Shown: positions 1 to 8,900 of the stretch, piece by piece
How positions within the stretch are numbered: the first letter of the stretch is position 1
Layout: every line of letters begins with the position of its first letter
Source: CAYLNK01 sp964384675
GTDB lineage: Bacteria > Acidobacteriota > Thermoanaerobaculia > UBA5066
Reading direction: 5' to 3'
DNA: 16,012 bases
NCBI GenBank assembly: GCA_964384675.1
Contig: CAYLNK010000133.1
Span: 1 to 16,012 of the forward strand
Notes under the pieces: generated by a model
Seen by the model: the letters and a program-made list of their open reading frames with translations, nothing else
Databases searched by the model: none
What the model was told of the DNA's origin: nothing
Position numbers and translations under genes: made by a program

Positions 1-131
1 TGTCGGAGGTGCTTTTCGGCCTGCCGCCACTGTTGGTGATCGTCGGCGGCGTCTCGATGGTCGCGGCGATGGTCTGGTTCGGCGTCGCCGCGGTCGGGCT
101 GCGGCTGGCCGGCGGCGGGGCGGCGCTGTGA
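1..131 (+). CDS. 3' end of a possible membrane protein (5' end outside window)
   Basis: Reading from base 3, an open frame of 42 codons ends in TGA at 129-131. The visible peptide is strongly hydrophobic, with a run that includes LLVIVGG, SMVAAMVWFGVAAVGL and a Gly/Ala-rich tail, so it would be the last transmembrane helix or helices of an integral membrane protein. First codon positions are G in about 60% of codons and third positions are almost all G or C, which is coding-like. It would converge on the sensor kinase ending at 304, leaving about 170 bp between them. No family can be named from so short a tail. The minus-strand frame at 1-307 competes for the same bases and the two cannot both be real over 1-131. 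Confidence 0.4.
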   Translation, partial: SEVLFGLPPLLVIVGGVSMVAAMVWFGVAAVGLRLAGGGAAL

Positions 132-307
132 GCGTGATACACGATGGCGGCGGTGACGCGCGCGACGCGTTGCTGCGCGCGATCGAGACCAGCCCCGCAT
201 ACCGCCTCGCTCACGAGGACGGAGCCCTGGACCGCCAGGAGGAGGGCGAGGATGGAGAGCGCGAACCCCGACGGCCGCTCCGCCGGCCGGGCCTCCCGCG
301 CGCTCAC
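1..307 (-). CDS. Possible small membrane-anchored protein, downstream of the sensor kinase (3' end outside window)
   Basis: A GTG at 307-305 overlaps the kinase stop codon (GTGA, TGA at 306-304), an arrangement common between co-translated genes. The frame stays open to the window edge (102 codons). The first 35 residues look like a short basic cytoplasmic N-terminus followed by one hydrophobic segment (FALSILALLLAVQGSVLV, about residues 15-32), plausible as a signal anchor. After about residue 60 the translation turns into a Thr/Pro/Ser/Asn-rich stretch that may simply be the complement of the hydrophobic plus-strand frame ending at 131. No Shine-Dalgarno is seen before the GTG. Third codon positions of the two competing frames coincide, so GC3 cannot separate them. 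No family is recognised. This is an alternative to the plus-strand fragment. Confidence 0.3.
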   Translation of the reverse strand, partial: MSAREARPAERPSGFALSILALLLAVQGSVLVSEAVCGAGLDRAQQRVARVTAAIVYHAHSAAPPPASRSPTAATPNQTIAATIETPPTITNSGGRPKSTSD

Positions 308-3300
308 GCGGCGGGGCCCGCCGGGAGCGTCACGGTGAACGTGGAGCCCTTCCCCGGCTCGCTGGTCACGGACACGTCGCCGCCCATCAGCTGGGCGAGG
401 CGCCGGCTGATGACGAGCCCCAGCCCGGTGCCGCCGAACTGGCGGGTCGTCGAGACGTCGGCCTGCGTGAAGGGCTGGAACAGCCTGCCGAGCTGGTCCG
501 CCGTCATTCCGATGCCGGTGTCGTGCACGCGGAAGCGGATCACCCCGGGCTCCCTCACCACCTCCAGGCTGACGACGCCTCCCTTGGTGAACTTGGCCGC
601 GTTCGCGAGGAGGTTGAGGAGCACCTGGCGGAGCCGTGCCCCGTCCGCGCGGAGGGTCCCCGCGTCCGCCGGCACCAGGAGGACGAGGCGATTGCCGCTC
701 CGCTCCACGAGCGGCCGTACGGTCCCGGCGACCTCGTCGACGGCGGGCGCGACGGCCACGTCCTCGAGGAGCAGCTCCAGCTTGCCGGCCTCGATCTTCG
801 AGAGGTCGAGGATGTCGTTGATGAGCCCGAGGAGATGGCGAGCCGAGGCGCGGATCTTCTGGAGGTCGCCCGCCTCGGACTCGCGGTTCTCGGCCAGGGC
901 CTCCTCCTCGAGGAGCTCCGTGTAGCCGAGGATCGCGTTGAGGGGCGTCCGCAGCTCGTGGCTGGTGTTGGCGAGGAACTGGCTCTTCGCCTCGCTCGCG
1001 CCGTCGGCCTCCTCCCGCGCCCGCTGGGCGATCTCGCGCTGGCGCTCCGCCTCGGCGCGGGCCGATTCGGCCCTCTCCTTCTCGTCCTTCATCGCACGGG
1101 TCCGCTCGTCGACGAGCGCGAGGAGCTCGCGCTCGCGGGCGTCGTGCCGCGCGGCCCGCAGGCGCCACGCCCCGACGGCGAGACCGCCCAGGGCGGCGCC
1201 GAGGAGGAGCTGGAATCCCCTTCGCTGGAAGAGGCGGGGCTCCAGCCGGAACGCCAGCGTGGCGCCGACCTCGTTCCAGAGCCCGTCCTCGTTCGCGGCG
1301 ATCACCTGGAACCGGTAGTCGCCCGGCGGCAGGTGCGTGAAGAACGCGGCGCGGCGCGTCCCGGCATCGACCCACGCCTCGTCGTACCCCTCGAGGCGAT
1401 AGCGGAACCGGACCCGCGGCGGCACCCGGAAGCTCAGGGCCGTGTAGTGCAGCTCCAGCTTCTCCGTGCCCGGCGCGAGGCGTGGCGCGCGATCCGTCAC
1501 GATCCGGTCGTCGGCGACGAGGCGCTCGACCCGCACCGGAGGCGGGACCACGTTCCGCACCAGGTGCGCGGGGTCGACGACGACGACACCCTCGATGGTC
1601 GGGAACCAGAGCCTTCCGTCCCGCGTGCGCCAGCCCGCCGGCTGGTCGGCGCCGTTGCATTCGGCGTTCCGCATGCCGTCGGCGGTGCCGTACGGGACGC
1701 ACGTCACGCTCTTTCGCTCACCCCGGGCCAGCTCTTCGAGCTCGGCCTTCGGGACGCGGTACACCCCCCGGTTGCACGAGATCCAGAAGCCGCCCGCCGC
1801 GTCGGGGAGGAGCTGGAAGACGGCGTCGTCGTAGAGCCCTTCGCGGGTCGTGGCGCACGAGAGCCGCCCGTCCGCGAGGCGGCAGAGGCCACCGCCGTAG
1901 GTCCCGATCCAGAGCACGCCGTCGGGCTCCTCGTGGATCACGTTCACGACGTCCGCGGAGAGGCCGTCCTTCGTGGAGAGGACGGTGATCCGGCCGTCCT
2001 TCAGGCGGGCGAGGCCGCCGCCGTTCGTCGCGATCCAGAGGCTCCCGTCCCGGCTCTCGTGGAGGAAGAAGCTGGAGTCGTCGGGCAGGCCGTCGCCGAC
2101 GCCGAGCGTCGTCACGACCCCGTCCTTCAGCCGGGCGATCCCGGCGTGGGACATGCCGATCCAGAGGCTCCCGTCGCGCGCGGCGCAGAGCGCCCGGACG
2201 GAGCGGCCGGGCAGACGCTCCGCGCCCTTCGGCGTGAAGAAGCGGTGGCCGTCCCAGGCGACGAGCCCGGAGCTGCGCGTGCCGATCCAGAGGAGGCCGT
2301 CCCGGTCCTGCACGAACGACTGCACGTAGGGGTCCGGGAACCCCTCCTTCGGCCCGAACGTGGTGAAGCGCCCGTCTCGGTAGCGCGAGATGCCTCCTCC
2401 GCGCGTGCCGATCCAGAGGTTCCCGGCCCGGTCCTCGTAGATGGGGCTCGCGATGTCCGCGGCGAGCCCCTCCCGCGCCCCGTACGTCACGAAGCTGCCG
2501 TCGGCGAGGCGATCGAGGCCGCCGTCCTGCGTGCCGATCCAGAGGCTCCCCTCGGTGTCCTCGAGGAGCGAGAGGACGACGTCGTTCGAGAGCCCCTGCG
2601 ACGTGGAGAGCGTCTCGAGGCGGCCGCGGCTCCGGCGACAGACTCCCGCCTCGGTCGCCACCCAGAGGTTCCCGTCGCGGTCGTCGAGCACGGCGTGGAC
2701 GATCCCGAGCGGGGTGCCGTCGTCGCGGGTGAGCGCCTCGAGACGTCCGGCCCGCCACCCCGCGAGGCCGCCGGGCACCGAGAACCAGAGCGTCCCGTCC
2801 CGGCTCTCGCCGATCGGCTCCGCGGGGGAGACGGCGAGCTCCGGCGGGAGCCCGTCCGCGCCGAAGCGGTCTCCCCGCAGGCGCGTCACGCCGCGGCGCG
2901 TTCCGACCCAGAGCGTCCCGTCGCGCGCCACCCGGAGCGCCGCGATCCGCTCGTCGGTGAGCCCGTCGGCGACGCCGAACCGGCGGAGCCCGGGGGCCCC
3001 CGCTCCGTCCCGCCGGAAGAGGCCGTCGTCCGTGCCGATCCAGAGAGCCCCGTCGCCTCCGACGGCGAGCGCGCGCACGAATCGGGGGAGCCCCTCGGCC
3101 ACGCCGATGGCCGTCGTCTCGCCGTGCGCGAGCCGCGTGAGGCCGCCCCCTTCGGTCCCGAACCAGACGGCGCCCTCCCGGTCCTCGGCCAGGCAGAGGA
3201 TCCGGTTGTGGCGGACCGCCGCCGAGCTCCTCTTGTCGAAGACCGTGAAGGAGACGCCGTCGTAGCGGGCCAGGCCCTCCTGGGTCCCGAACCAGAGGAA

Positions 3301-3465
3301 GCCGTCGCGGGTCTGGAGCATCGATTCCACGGAGCTCTGCGGCAGGCCGTCGCGCGTCCGCCAGACATCGAGCCGGTACTGCGTGACGCGCTTGCCGGGG
3401 TCGAGCGCGAGGGCCGGGCCGGCGGCGGCGGCGACCAGGGCGAGGAGAGCGCCGAGCCGTCTCAA
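304..3465 (-). CDS. Double-propeller periplasmic sensor histidine kinase (two-component regulator propeller / Y_Y_Y / HisKA-HATPase_c)
   Basis: Membrane sensor kinase of 1053 aa. Residues 1-20 form a signal peptide ending GPALA. Residues about 30-625 hold fourteen propeller blades, each marked by a motif of the LWIGT type (near residues 57, 100, 141, 185, 227, 267, 308, 350, 392, 434, 476, 518, 560 and 619), which suits two seven-bladed propellers. A Y_Y_Y domain follows (about 640-742, with FRYRLEGYDEAW), then one transmembrane helix (about 751-767), a charged coiled coil (775-825), HisKA with phospho-acceptor H836 in SHELRTPLN, and HATPase_c with N955, the DTGIGM box at 982-987 and GGTGLGL at 1011-1017. 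The protein ends just after the ATPase domain, so unlike many Bacteroides hybrid sensors it has no receiver or DNA-binding domain and needs a separate response regulator, not seen here. The start is TTG one base after the preceding stop codon; it yields a complete signal peptide and has no Shine-Dalgarno, suggesting translational coupling. The ligand is unknown. Confidence 0.93.
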   Translation of the reverse strand: MRRLGALLALVAAAAGPALALDPGKRVTQYRLDVWRTRDGLPQSSVESMLQTRDGFLWFGTQEGLARYDGVSFTVFDKRSSAAVRHNRILCLAEDREGAVWFGTEGGGLTRLAHGETTAIGVAEGLPRFVRALAVGGDGALWIGTDDGLFRRDGAGAPGLRRFGVADGLTDERIAALRVARDGTLWVGTRRGVTRLRGDRFGADGLPPELAVSPAEPIGESRDGTLWFSVPGGLAGWRAGRLEALTRDDGTPLGIVHAVLDDRDGNLWVATEAGVCRRSRGRLETLSTSQGLSNDVVLSLLEDTEGSLWIGTQDGGLDRLADGSFVTYGAREGLAADIASPIYEDRAGNLWIGTRGGGISRYRDGRFTTFGPKEGFPDPYVQSFVQDRDGLLWIGTRSSGLVAWDGHRFFTPKGAERLPGRSVRALCAARDGSLWIGMSHAGIARLKDGVVTTLGVGDGLPDDSSFFLHESRDGSLWIATNGGGLARLKDGRITVLSTKDGLSADVVNVIHEEPDGVLWIGTYGGGLCRLADGRLSCATTREGLYDDAVFQLLPDAAGGFWISCNRGVYRVPKAELEELARGERKSVTCVPYGTADGMRNAECNGADQPAGWRTRDGRLWFPTIEGVVVVDPAHLVRNVVPPPVRVERLVADDRIVTDRAPRLAPGTEKLELHYTALSFRVPPRVRFRYRLEGYDEAWVDAGTRRAAFFTHLPPGDYRFQVIAANEDGLWNEVGATLAFRLEPRLFQRRGFQLLLGAALGGLAVGAWRLRAARHDARERELLALVDERTRAMKDEKERAESARAEAERQREIAQRAREEADGASEAKSQFLANTSHELRTPLNAILGYTELLEEEALAENRESEAGDLQKIRASARHLLGLINDILDLSKIEAGKLELLLEDVAVAPAVDEVAGTVRPLVERSGNRLVLLVPADAGTLRADGARLRQVLLNLLANAAKFTKGGVVSLEVVREPGVIRFRVHDTGIGMTADQLGRLFQPFTQADVSTTRQFGGTGLGLVISRRLAQLMGGDVSVTSEPGKGSTFTVTLPAGPAA
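1901..2544 (-). repeat. Tandem propeller-blade repeat, 126-bp period at DNA level
   Basis: Inside the kinase gene the plus-strand 14-mer GTGCCGATCCAGAG, or close variants, recurs at 1901, 2027, 2153, 2279, 2405 and 2531, exactly 126 bp (42 codons) apart. On the coding strand it encodes the LWIGT blade motif. The copies at 2279, 2405 and 2531 are identical. Outside this block the spacing drifts (the next copy is at 2654, 123 bp on) and the sequence diverges, so the central blades look more recently duplicated or homogenised than the outer ones. Confidence 0.85.
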
Positions 3466-3466
3466 C

Positions 3467-5872
3467 TCAGTAGAGGAGGAAGCGCGCCCTCCGGCGCTCG
3501 AACTCCATCCGCGTGGCGGCCCAGCCGGACGCCACCTGGGCCGCCGACTCCCCTCGCTCGATCCGCCGGAGCGCCGCGGCGCTCGCCAGGAGCTTGCCGA
3601 GCTTCGTCCGGTCCCACTCCTTCGGGTGGCGATCCCGCAGCGCCGTCACGATCTCCAGGCCGAGGCCGACGGCGTCGAGCGCGTCGCGGTCCACGAGGGT
3701 GATCCGGACCCCGCGGCACGCCTCGCCCTTCCAGGTCGACGCGTTCGGCGTGAAGCGCACGGGTGTGAAGCGGACCCCCCGGATGCCGCGTGAGGAGAGG
3801 GTCCGCGCGACCGACTCGCCGTCGAGCCACGGGGCGCCGATCACCTCGAACGGCGTGTCGGTCCCGCGCCCCACCGAGAGGTTCGTCATCTCCAGGAGCG
3901 CGACGCCGGGGTAGAGGGCCGCCGCGGTGACCGAGCGGAGGTTCGGCGACGGGTTCGTGAACAGCAGCCCCGTCTCGTCGTACCAGAGGCTGCGCCGGTA
4001 GCCGCGCATCTTCACCACGGTGAGGTCGGCGCCGAGGCGTCGCTCCGCGTTGAAGAGCGTCGCAAGCTCGCCGATCGTCATCCCGGTGCGGATCGGGATC
4101 GTGTGGTACGCGGTGAACGAGAGCTGGTCCTCGTCCGCGGGCGGGCCCTCCACCGCGACGGCGCCGATCGGGTTCGGGCGGTCCAGGACGACCACGGCCA
4201 CCTTCGCCTTCGCCGCCTCCTCGAGCACGTAGCCGAGCGTCGTCAGGTACGTGTAGAAGCGGCAGCCCGCGTCCTGCAGGTCCACGACCACGGCGTCGAG
4301 CCCCTCGAGGTCCCCGGGCCGCGGACGTCGCGTGGCGCCGTACAGCGAATGCACCGACAGGCCCGAAGCGGCGTCGACCTCGTCGGAGACCTCGGCATCG
4401 AGCTGGCCACGGATCCCGTGCTCCGGCGAGAAGAGGCGGAGCAGCGTGACGCCCGCGCCGCGCGCCGTCCCGGAGCGGAGCGCGTCGATCGTGGAGCGCC
4501 CGTCGCGGGTCGTGCCGGTCTGGTTCGTCAGGAGCGCGACGCGCTTGCCCGCGAGCGCCTTGAACCCGTCGGCCTCGAGGGCGTCGATCCCGGCCAGTAC
4601 CTGGGCCGGGACGTCCGCGGCGGTTGCGGTCGGCGACGGCGTGGGACGGAGGGCGCGGGCGCGTGCCACGGCGACCGTGAACCGCTCCGAGGCGGCCCGC
4701 AGGGTGGCGGCCGGGATGTCGGTCACCGAAGCGGCGACGAGCGTGGCGACCCGCGTGCGCAGCGGCCCGGCGTTGCCCGAGCCGTCGGGGTGGGTGCGGC
4801 TCGTGAGGAGGACCACGAAGACGCCGGTGAAGGGGTCGATCCAGAGCGACGTGCCGGTCCAGCCGGTGTGTCCGTACGAGCCGAGAGGGAAGAGGTCGCC
4901 GCGGTTCGACGAGAACGAGGAGCCCACGTCCCAGCCGAGGGCCCGCACCACGCCGTCGGGCGTGAAGCGGGGGCGTGTCAACGCCGCCACCGTGGCCGGG
5001 GCGAGGGCGCCGCCGCCGTCTCCCAGGAGCGCGACGGCGTAGCGGGCGAGATCGTCCGCCGTCGAGAAGAGACCGGCGTGTCCGGCCACGCCGCCGAGCG
5101 CGAACGCACGGGGGTCGTGGACCCGTCCCCGCGCGATCTCGCCTCCGAGCCTCTCGGTCGGCGCGATCCGCTCCAGCGGCGCGCCGCCCGGCTGGCCGAG
5201 AGGGCGAAAGCCGGTGTCGCGCATCCCGAGCGGCTCGTACAGGGCCTTCCGCGCGAAGACGTCGAGGGGCTCGCCGCTCACCCGGCGCACCAGCTCCCCC
5301 AGGACCTCGAAGCCGACGTCGGAGTAGAGGAACGTCTCGCCCGGCCGCGCCACCAGCGGCTCGCGGTACTTCCTCGCGAAGATCTCGTCCGGAGTCCCGA
5401 GGTAGAGGCTCATCGGATCGTCGGCGGGCAGGCCGCCGCGATGGAGGAGGAGCTCCTCGACCGTCACCTTCTCCCGCTCGCCGCCGCCGCCGCCGAAGGC
5501 CGGCAGGTGCGTCACCACGCGGTCGGAGAGCTTCACGGCTCCGCGCTCGACCAGGGCCATCACGCTCGGCGCGGTCGCGACGACCTTCGTGAGCGAGGCG
5601 AGGTCGAACACCGTGTCGACGGTCATCGGCTCGCGGGCCGGGACGAGGGCGCGTGCGCCGTACGCCTTCCGGAGGACGACCTGGCCACGCCGCCCCACCA
5701 GGAGGACCACGCCGGGGACCTCGCCCTTCGCGATCGCCTCGGCGACCGCGGCGTCGATCGGAGCCAGCCTCGCGCTCGACATCCCCGCTTTCTCGGGGCG
5801 GACCTCGGGGAGGGGGGCGGGGGCGGCGTCGAGGGCGGCGGCGAGGAGAGGCGCGAGGGCGAGCCCGATCAC
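3467..5872 (-). CDS. Serine hydrolase (AmiE-like, beta-lactamase fold) fused to NamZ/DUF1343 exo-beta-N-acetylmuramidase
   Basis: Two-domain enzyme of 801 aa. Residues about 25-385 are a class C beta-lactamase/penicillin-binding-protein-type hydrolase with S93-L94-T95-K96 as the SxxK box, Y183-S184-D185 in the YxN position and H335-T336-G337 in place of KTG. Residues about 425-801 are DUF1343, the NamZ family (GH171), with VALLTNQTG (446), FSPEHGIRG (481), DLQDAGCRFYTY (531), LDRPNP (563), GMTIGELA (597) and NLSVGRGTDTPFEVIGAPW (664). A Pro/Thr/Ala linker lies at about 405-425. Known NamZ enzymes release MurNAc from non-reducing ends of peptidoglycan chains; B. subtilis AmiE, from the same beta-lactamase family, removes the peptide from MurNAc. 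The combination suggests muropeptide processing. GTG at 5872 is the only start between the upstream in-frame stop and the domain. It gives a short hydrophobic N-terminus with no basic residue, so periplasmic export is likely but unproven. No clear Shine-Dalgarno is seen. The amidase role is inferred; an esterase or D,D-peptidase role is possible. Confidence 0.9.
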   Translation of the reverse strand: MIGLALAPLLAAALDAAPAPLPEVRPEKAGMSSARLAPIDAAVAEAIAKGEVPGVVLLVGRRGQVVLRKAYGARALVPAREPMTVDTVFDLASLTKVVATAPSVMALVERGAVKLSDRVVTHLPAFGGGGGEREKVTVEELLLHRGGLPADDPMSLYLGTPDEIFARKYREPLVARPGETFLYSDVGFEVLGELVRRVSGEPLDVFARKALYEPLGMRDTGFRPLGQPGGAPLERIAPTERLGGEIARGRVHDPRAFALGGVAGHAGLFSTADDLARYAVALLGDGGGALAPATVAALTRPRFTPDGVVRALGWDVGSSFSSNRGDLFPLGSYGHTGWTGTSLWIDPFTGVFVVLLTSRTHPDGSGNAGPLRTRVATLVAASVTDIPAATLRAASERFTVAVARARALRPTPSPTATAADVPAQVLAGIDALEADGFKALAGKRVALLTNQTGTTRDGRSTIDALRSGTARGAGVTLLRLFSPEHGIRGQLDAEVSDEVDAASGLSVHSLYGATRRPRPGDLEGLDAVVVDLQDAGCRFYTYLTTLGYVLEEAAKAKVAVVVLDRPNPIGAVAVEGPPADEDQLSFTAYHTIPIRTGMTIGELATLFNAERRLGADLTVVKMRGYRRSLWYDETGLLFTNPSPNLRSVTAAALYPGVALLEMTNLSVGRGTDTPFEVIGAPWLDGESVARTLSSRGIRGVRFTPVRFTPNASTWKGEACRGVRITLVDRDALDAVGLGLEIVTALRDRHPKEWDRTKLGKLLASAAALRRIERGESAAQVASGWAATRMEFERRRARFLLY

Positions 5873-5956
5873 GCTCGCAGTTTCCCCGACCCCGGGGGGG
5901 CTGTCTACGACGGGAGGCGCGGAAGTCCGCTACGGAAGGAGGACCGCGTCCGCCGT

Positions 5957-8900
5957 CTAGAAGATCCCGTCCTTCTGGAGGTCGAGCAGGGGCCTGTCCG
6001 CGTCGAGCCAGATCCTCTCGACGTCGTACGAGTAGCGGTGGGGCGGAACCGAGTCCAGGCCAGATTCGAGCGAAACCTGGAACCAGAGATTGGCCTCCCG
6101 GAATCGGCCCTCGCCCGCGGCCTTCAAGCCGCGCAGCCAGCCGACCGACGCCACGTAGTTGAGGTCCCTGAGCTTGCGGGGAAAGATGGTCTCGTCCCGC
6201 GCTCCGGTCATGTAGAGCCCGCACGCGACGAGATCGGTCTTCGGCTCTCGTCCCTCGAAGTAGGCCGCCAGCTCCTGTCGGGACGGGTGGTCCAGCCGCT
6301 TCGTGTAGTGGAGCGCGGCGGCCCGGAAGAGCTTCAGGACGTCGTTCTTCGCGGGACCCTCCTGCTCGGGGGTCATCTCGAGGAGCAGGTCGAACCGCCG
6401 CTCCTGAACGAGGAGGATCCCCATCTGGCTCGAGACGAGCGGGACCTCCTTGCGGAACCAATCGAGGGCGGCGGCCTCGCCTTCGATCGCCAGGAGCTGG
6501 TCGTAGGCGAGGATTCGCGAGTACTCCATCTCGCCGCGCCCCTCGCGCCGGCGAAGGAGCTCGAACGCCGTCCGGCGGTCACCGGCCTCTCCGAGACTGG
6601 CCGCGAGCGCCGTGAGGATCGGGAGACGGGCCGTGTTCGGAGCGACCCCACGCGTCGCGACCTGGTCGAGAGCGGCGGCGGCCTCCGCCGGCCGCCCCGC
6701 GAAGACGCGTCCGAACTCCCGCGCCCCGGACGACCAGTCCTCGACCGTGATGAGCCTCTCGTGCCGTTTCAAGAGGTCGGCCGCTTCCGTGGCCTTGCCG
6801 GCCTTCCAGAGGAGACCGGCCAGCGAGACGACCTCGGAGCCGGACGGGTAGCGCTCCAGCCGCGACCTCGCGAGCGAGATCGCCTCGTCCATTCGGCCCA
6901 GCTCGGCCAGGGTCGAGGCGCCTTCCTCCATGACCTCGGACTTCCACGTCGCGACCCACGGCTCGACGACCCGCCACGCTTCCTGGGTCCGCCCCAGCTT
7001 CCGGAGCAGAAGTGATTCCTGCACCGCCGCGGCGGCTCGCGTGAGGTCCTGCGGCTCGGGGCGACAGGCCGTCCACCGCCGGACGGCCGCGAGCGCCCCG
7101 GGAACGTCCTTCGCCTTCGTCAGGGTTTCGACCCACTCGGCGAGGAGGCCGCTCTCGGTGTGCTCGCACATCAGACGTTCGTAGTCCTTCCGGACCGGCC
7201 CCAGGTTCCTCGCATCCAGCCGCACCAGGTAGCGCAGGGCCTGCCCGCGAAAGGTGGGCGGCCGGTTCAGGCTCGCGGCGATCCGGCGGAGCTGCTTCTC
7301 GTCGCGGCGTTGGTAGGCGGCGGATGCCTCGAGGTCTCCTGCCAGGAAGGGCGCCTCGACCGTGCTCGCCGCGAGAAGAGCCGCCGCGCGCCCGGGATCG
7401 ACGAGCATCCGGACGCTCACCCAGTACGCCTCGAGGAGGGCGAGAGGTCTGGTGTCGAGGTGGCCGAGGTAGGCCGGCATCGGGCGACGGCGGTCGCTCG
7501 CCGTCGCCGCGGTCGCGTAGTCGAGCGAGTAGCGCATCCGGTAGAGCGGCTGGCCCCGCAGGTGCTCGAAGCCGATCAGGTCGTCCGCGATCGCCTTGGC
7601 CTTCCTCGTGTCGGCGCGGAGCGCGAGCCGGTCGGTCATCCAGCGGACGAGCTCCGACGCGATCCCGGGAGGCGGGTCGACGATGGACCGGACGTACTGC
7701 GCGGCCCCTTCATCCGAGCTGAGCCGGTCGAGGTAGTAGCGGGCGGTCCCGTGGATCGCGGAGTAGAGCGCGGCGCGGTGGAAGGCCTCGAACGACTCGC
7801 GGTCGAGCAGGGTCCCGGTCGATTCGCCGGCGTTGCGGGACAGCTCGGCCTCGAGCCTCCGGAGCTGTCGCTCGGCCGGGATCGCGCGCCCGGCGTCTCC
7901 GGCCGGAAGGAGCTGCGAGACGACCAGCGCGCGCGTCGCGTCGAACTGCTCGAAATCGGGCCCGAAGTCCTCGAGCCGGAGCGCGGCCTTCAGCGTCGCG
8001 AGGCTCTCTTCCCGGCCGAGGCTCGAGGCCGAGAGCCACCGGTACCACTCGGTGGATTTCCGCGTCTCGGCCAGCCTCAGGCCGTACAGGTATTCGGTGC
8101 GGCGGCTTCTCGTCGCCCTTGCGACCCCTTCGAGCCGCGCGGTGTCGTGCTCGACGTAGAGCCGGACGGGGTCGTTCGCCGGGAGCATCCCCGCGGCGGC
8201 CTGGGCGCCCGTCTCGTAGCCCAGCGACTCGGCGAGCAGGGCCTCCTCCGCGGCGAGCCCCTTCGGCTCGACGTGCTGCGCCAGCGAGAGGAGCGCCCAC
8301 GCCTTTCCGAGGAGCGGGTCGGCCAGATCCAGGTCGTCCAGCGTCTGGACGCCGAGCCACGCGAAGCCGCGCGCCGCTTCCCGGACGAGACGGGGGTTCC
8401 TCGGCGACGCCTTCCAGAGTCCGTCGATCGACTGCAAGGACTTCAGCACGTCTTCGGGCCCGCCCTCGCCGAGCGGGCCGGCGAGCGCGGCGACGTCGCC
8501 GGGAGCCGGACCGGCCGCGCCCGATCGTCCGGCCCTCTTCCATTCCCGCTCCGCCCACGAGGCCAGGAGCTTGCGCGCGTCCGCATAGGTCGGGATCTCG
8601 GGCAGCGGCCCGACCTCCGTCTCCCCGAGCCGGATGGACCACGAGCCGTTCAGAAACCGGTAGGTGACCTCGGGGATGTCCGGACCGCCCAGGATGCGGC
8701 GGGTCTCGGCGATGGCATAGAGCAGACGGCGATCGGGCTTCAGCCGGTAGAGCCGCTCGATGTACTCGGGGAGCGTCGCCGGGTCGACGTCGAGGAGGCC
8801 GGCGACCAGCGGATCGCCGTCGACGAGCGTCACCCATCCGAGCAGCTCCCGGCTCTTTCGTGGTTCCCGGGGCGGAACCGGTCGCTTCGCGCGGAGCCGG

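Noticed and set aside
523..3702. Open plus-strand frame of over 1000 codons opposite the sensor kinase
   Set aside because: Its translation is an Arg/Pro/Glu/Ala-rich mirror of the kinase with no domain; such antisense frames are expected at this GC content and from the blade repeat.
3462..6461. Long minus-strand frame overlapping the AmiE-NamZ fusion and the lipoprotein
   Set aside because: The translation is almost entirely Arg/Gly/Pro with no motif, whereas the overlapping frame shows complete serine hydrolase and DUF1343 motifs.
4103..7015. Long plus-strand frame spanning two minus-strand genes
   Set aside because: Low-complexity shadow; it crosses a real gene boundary and has no recognisable domain.
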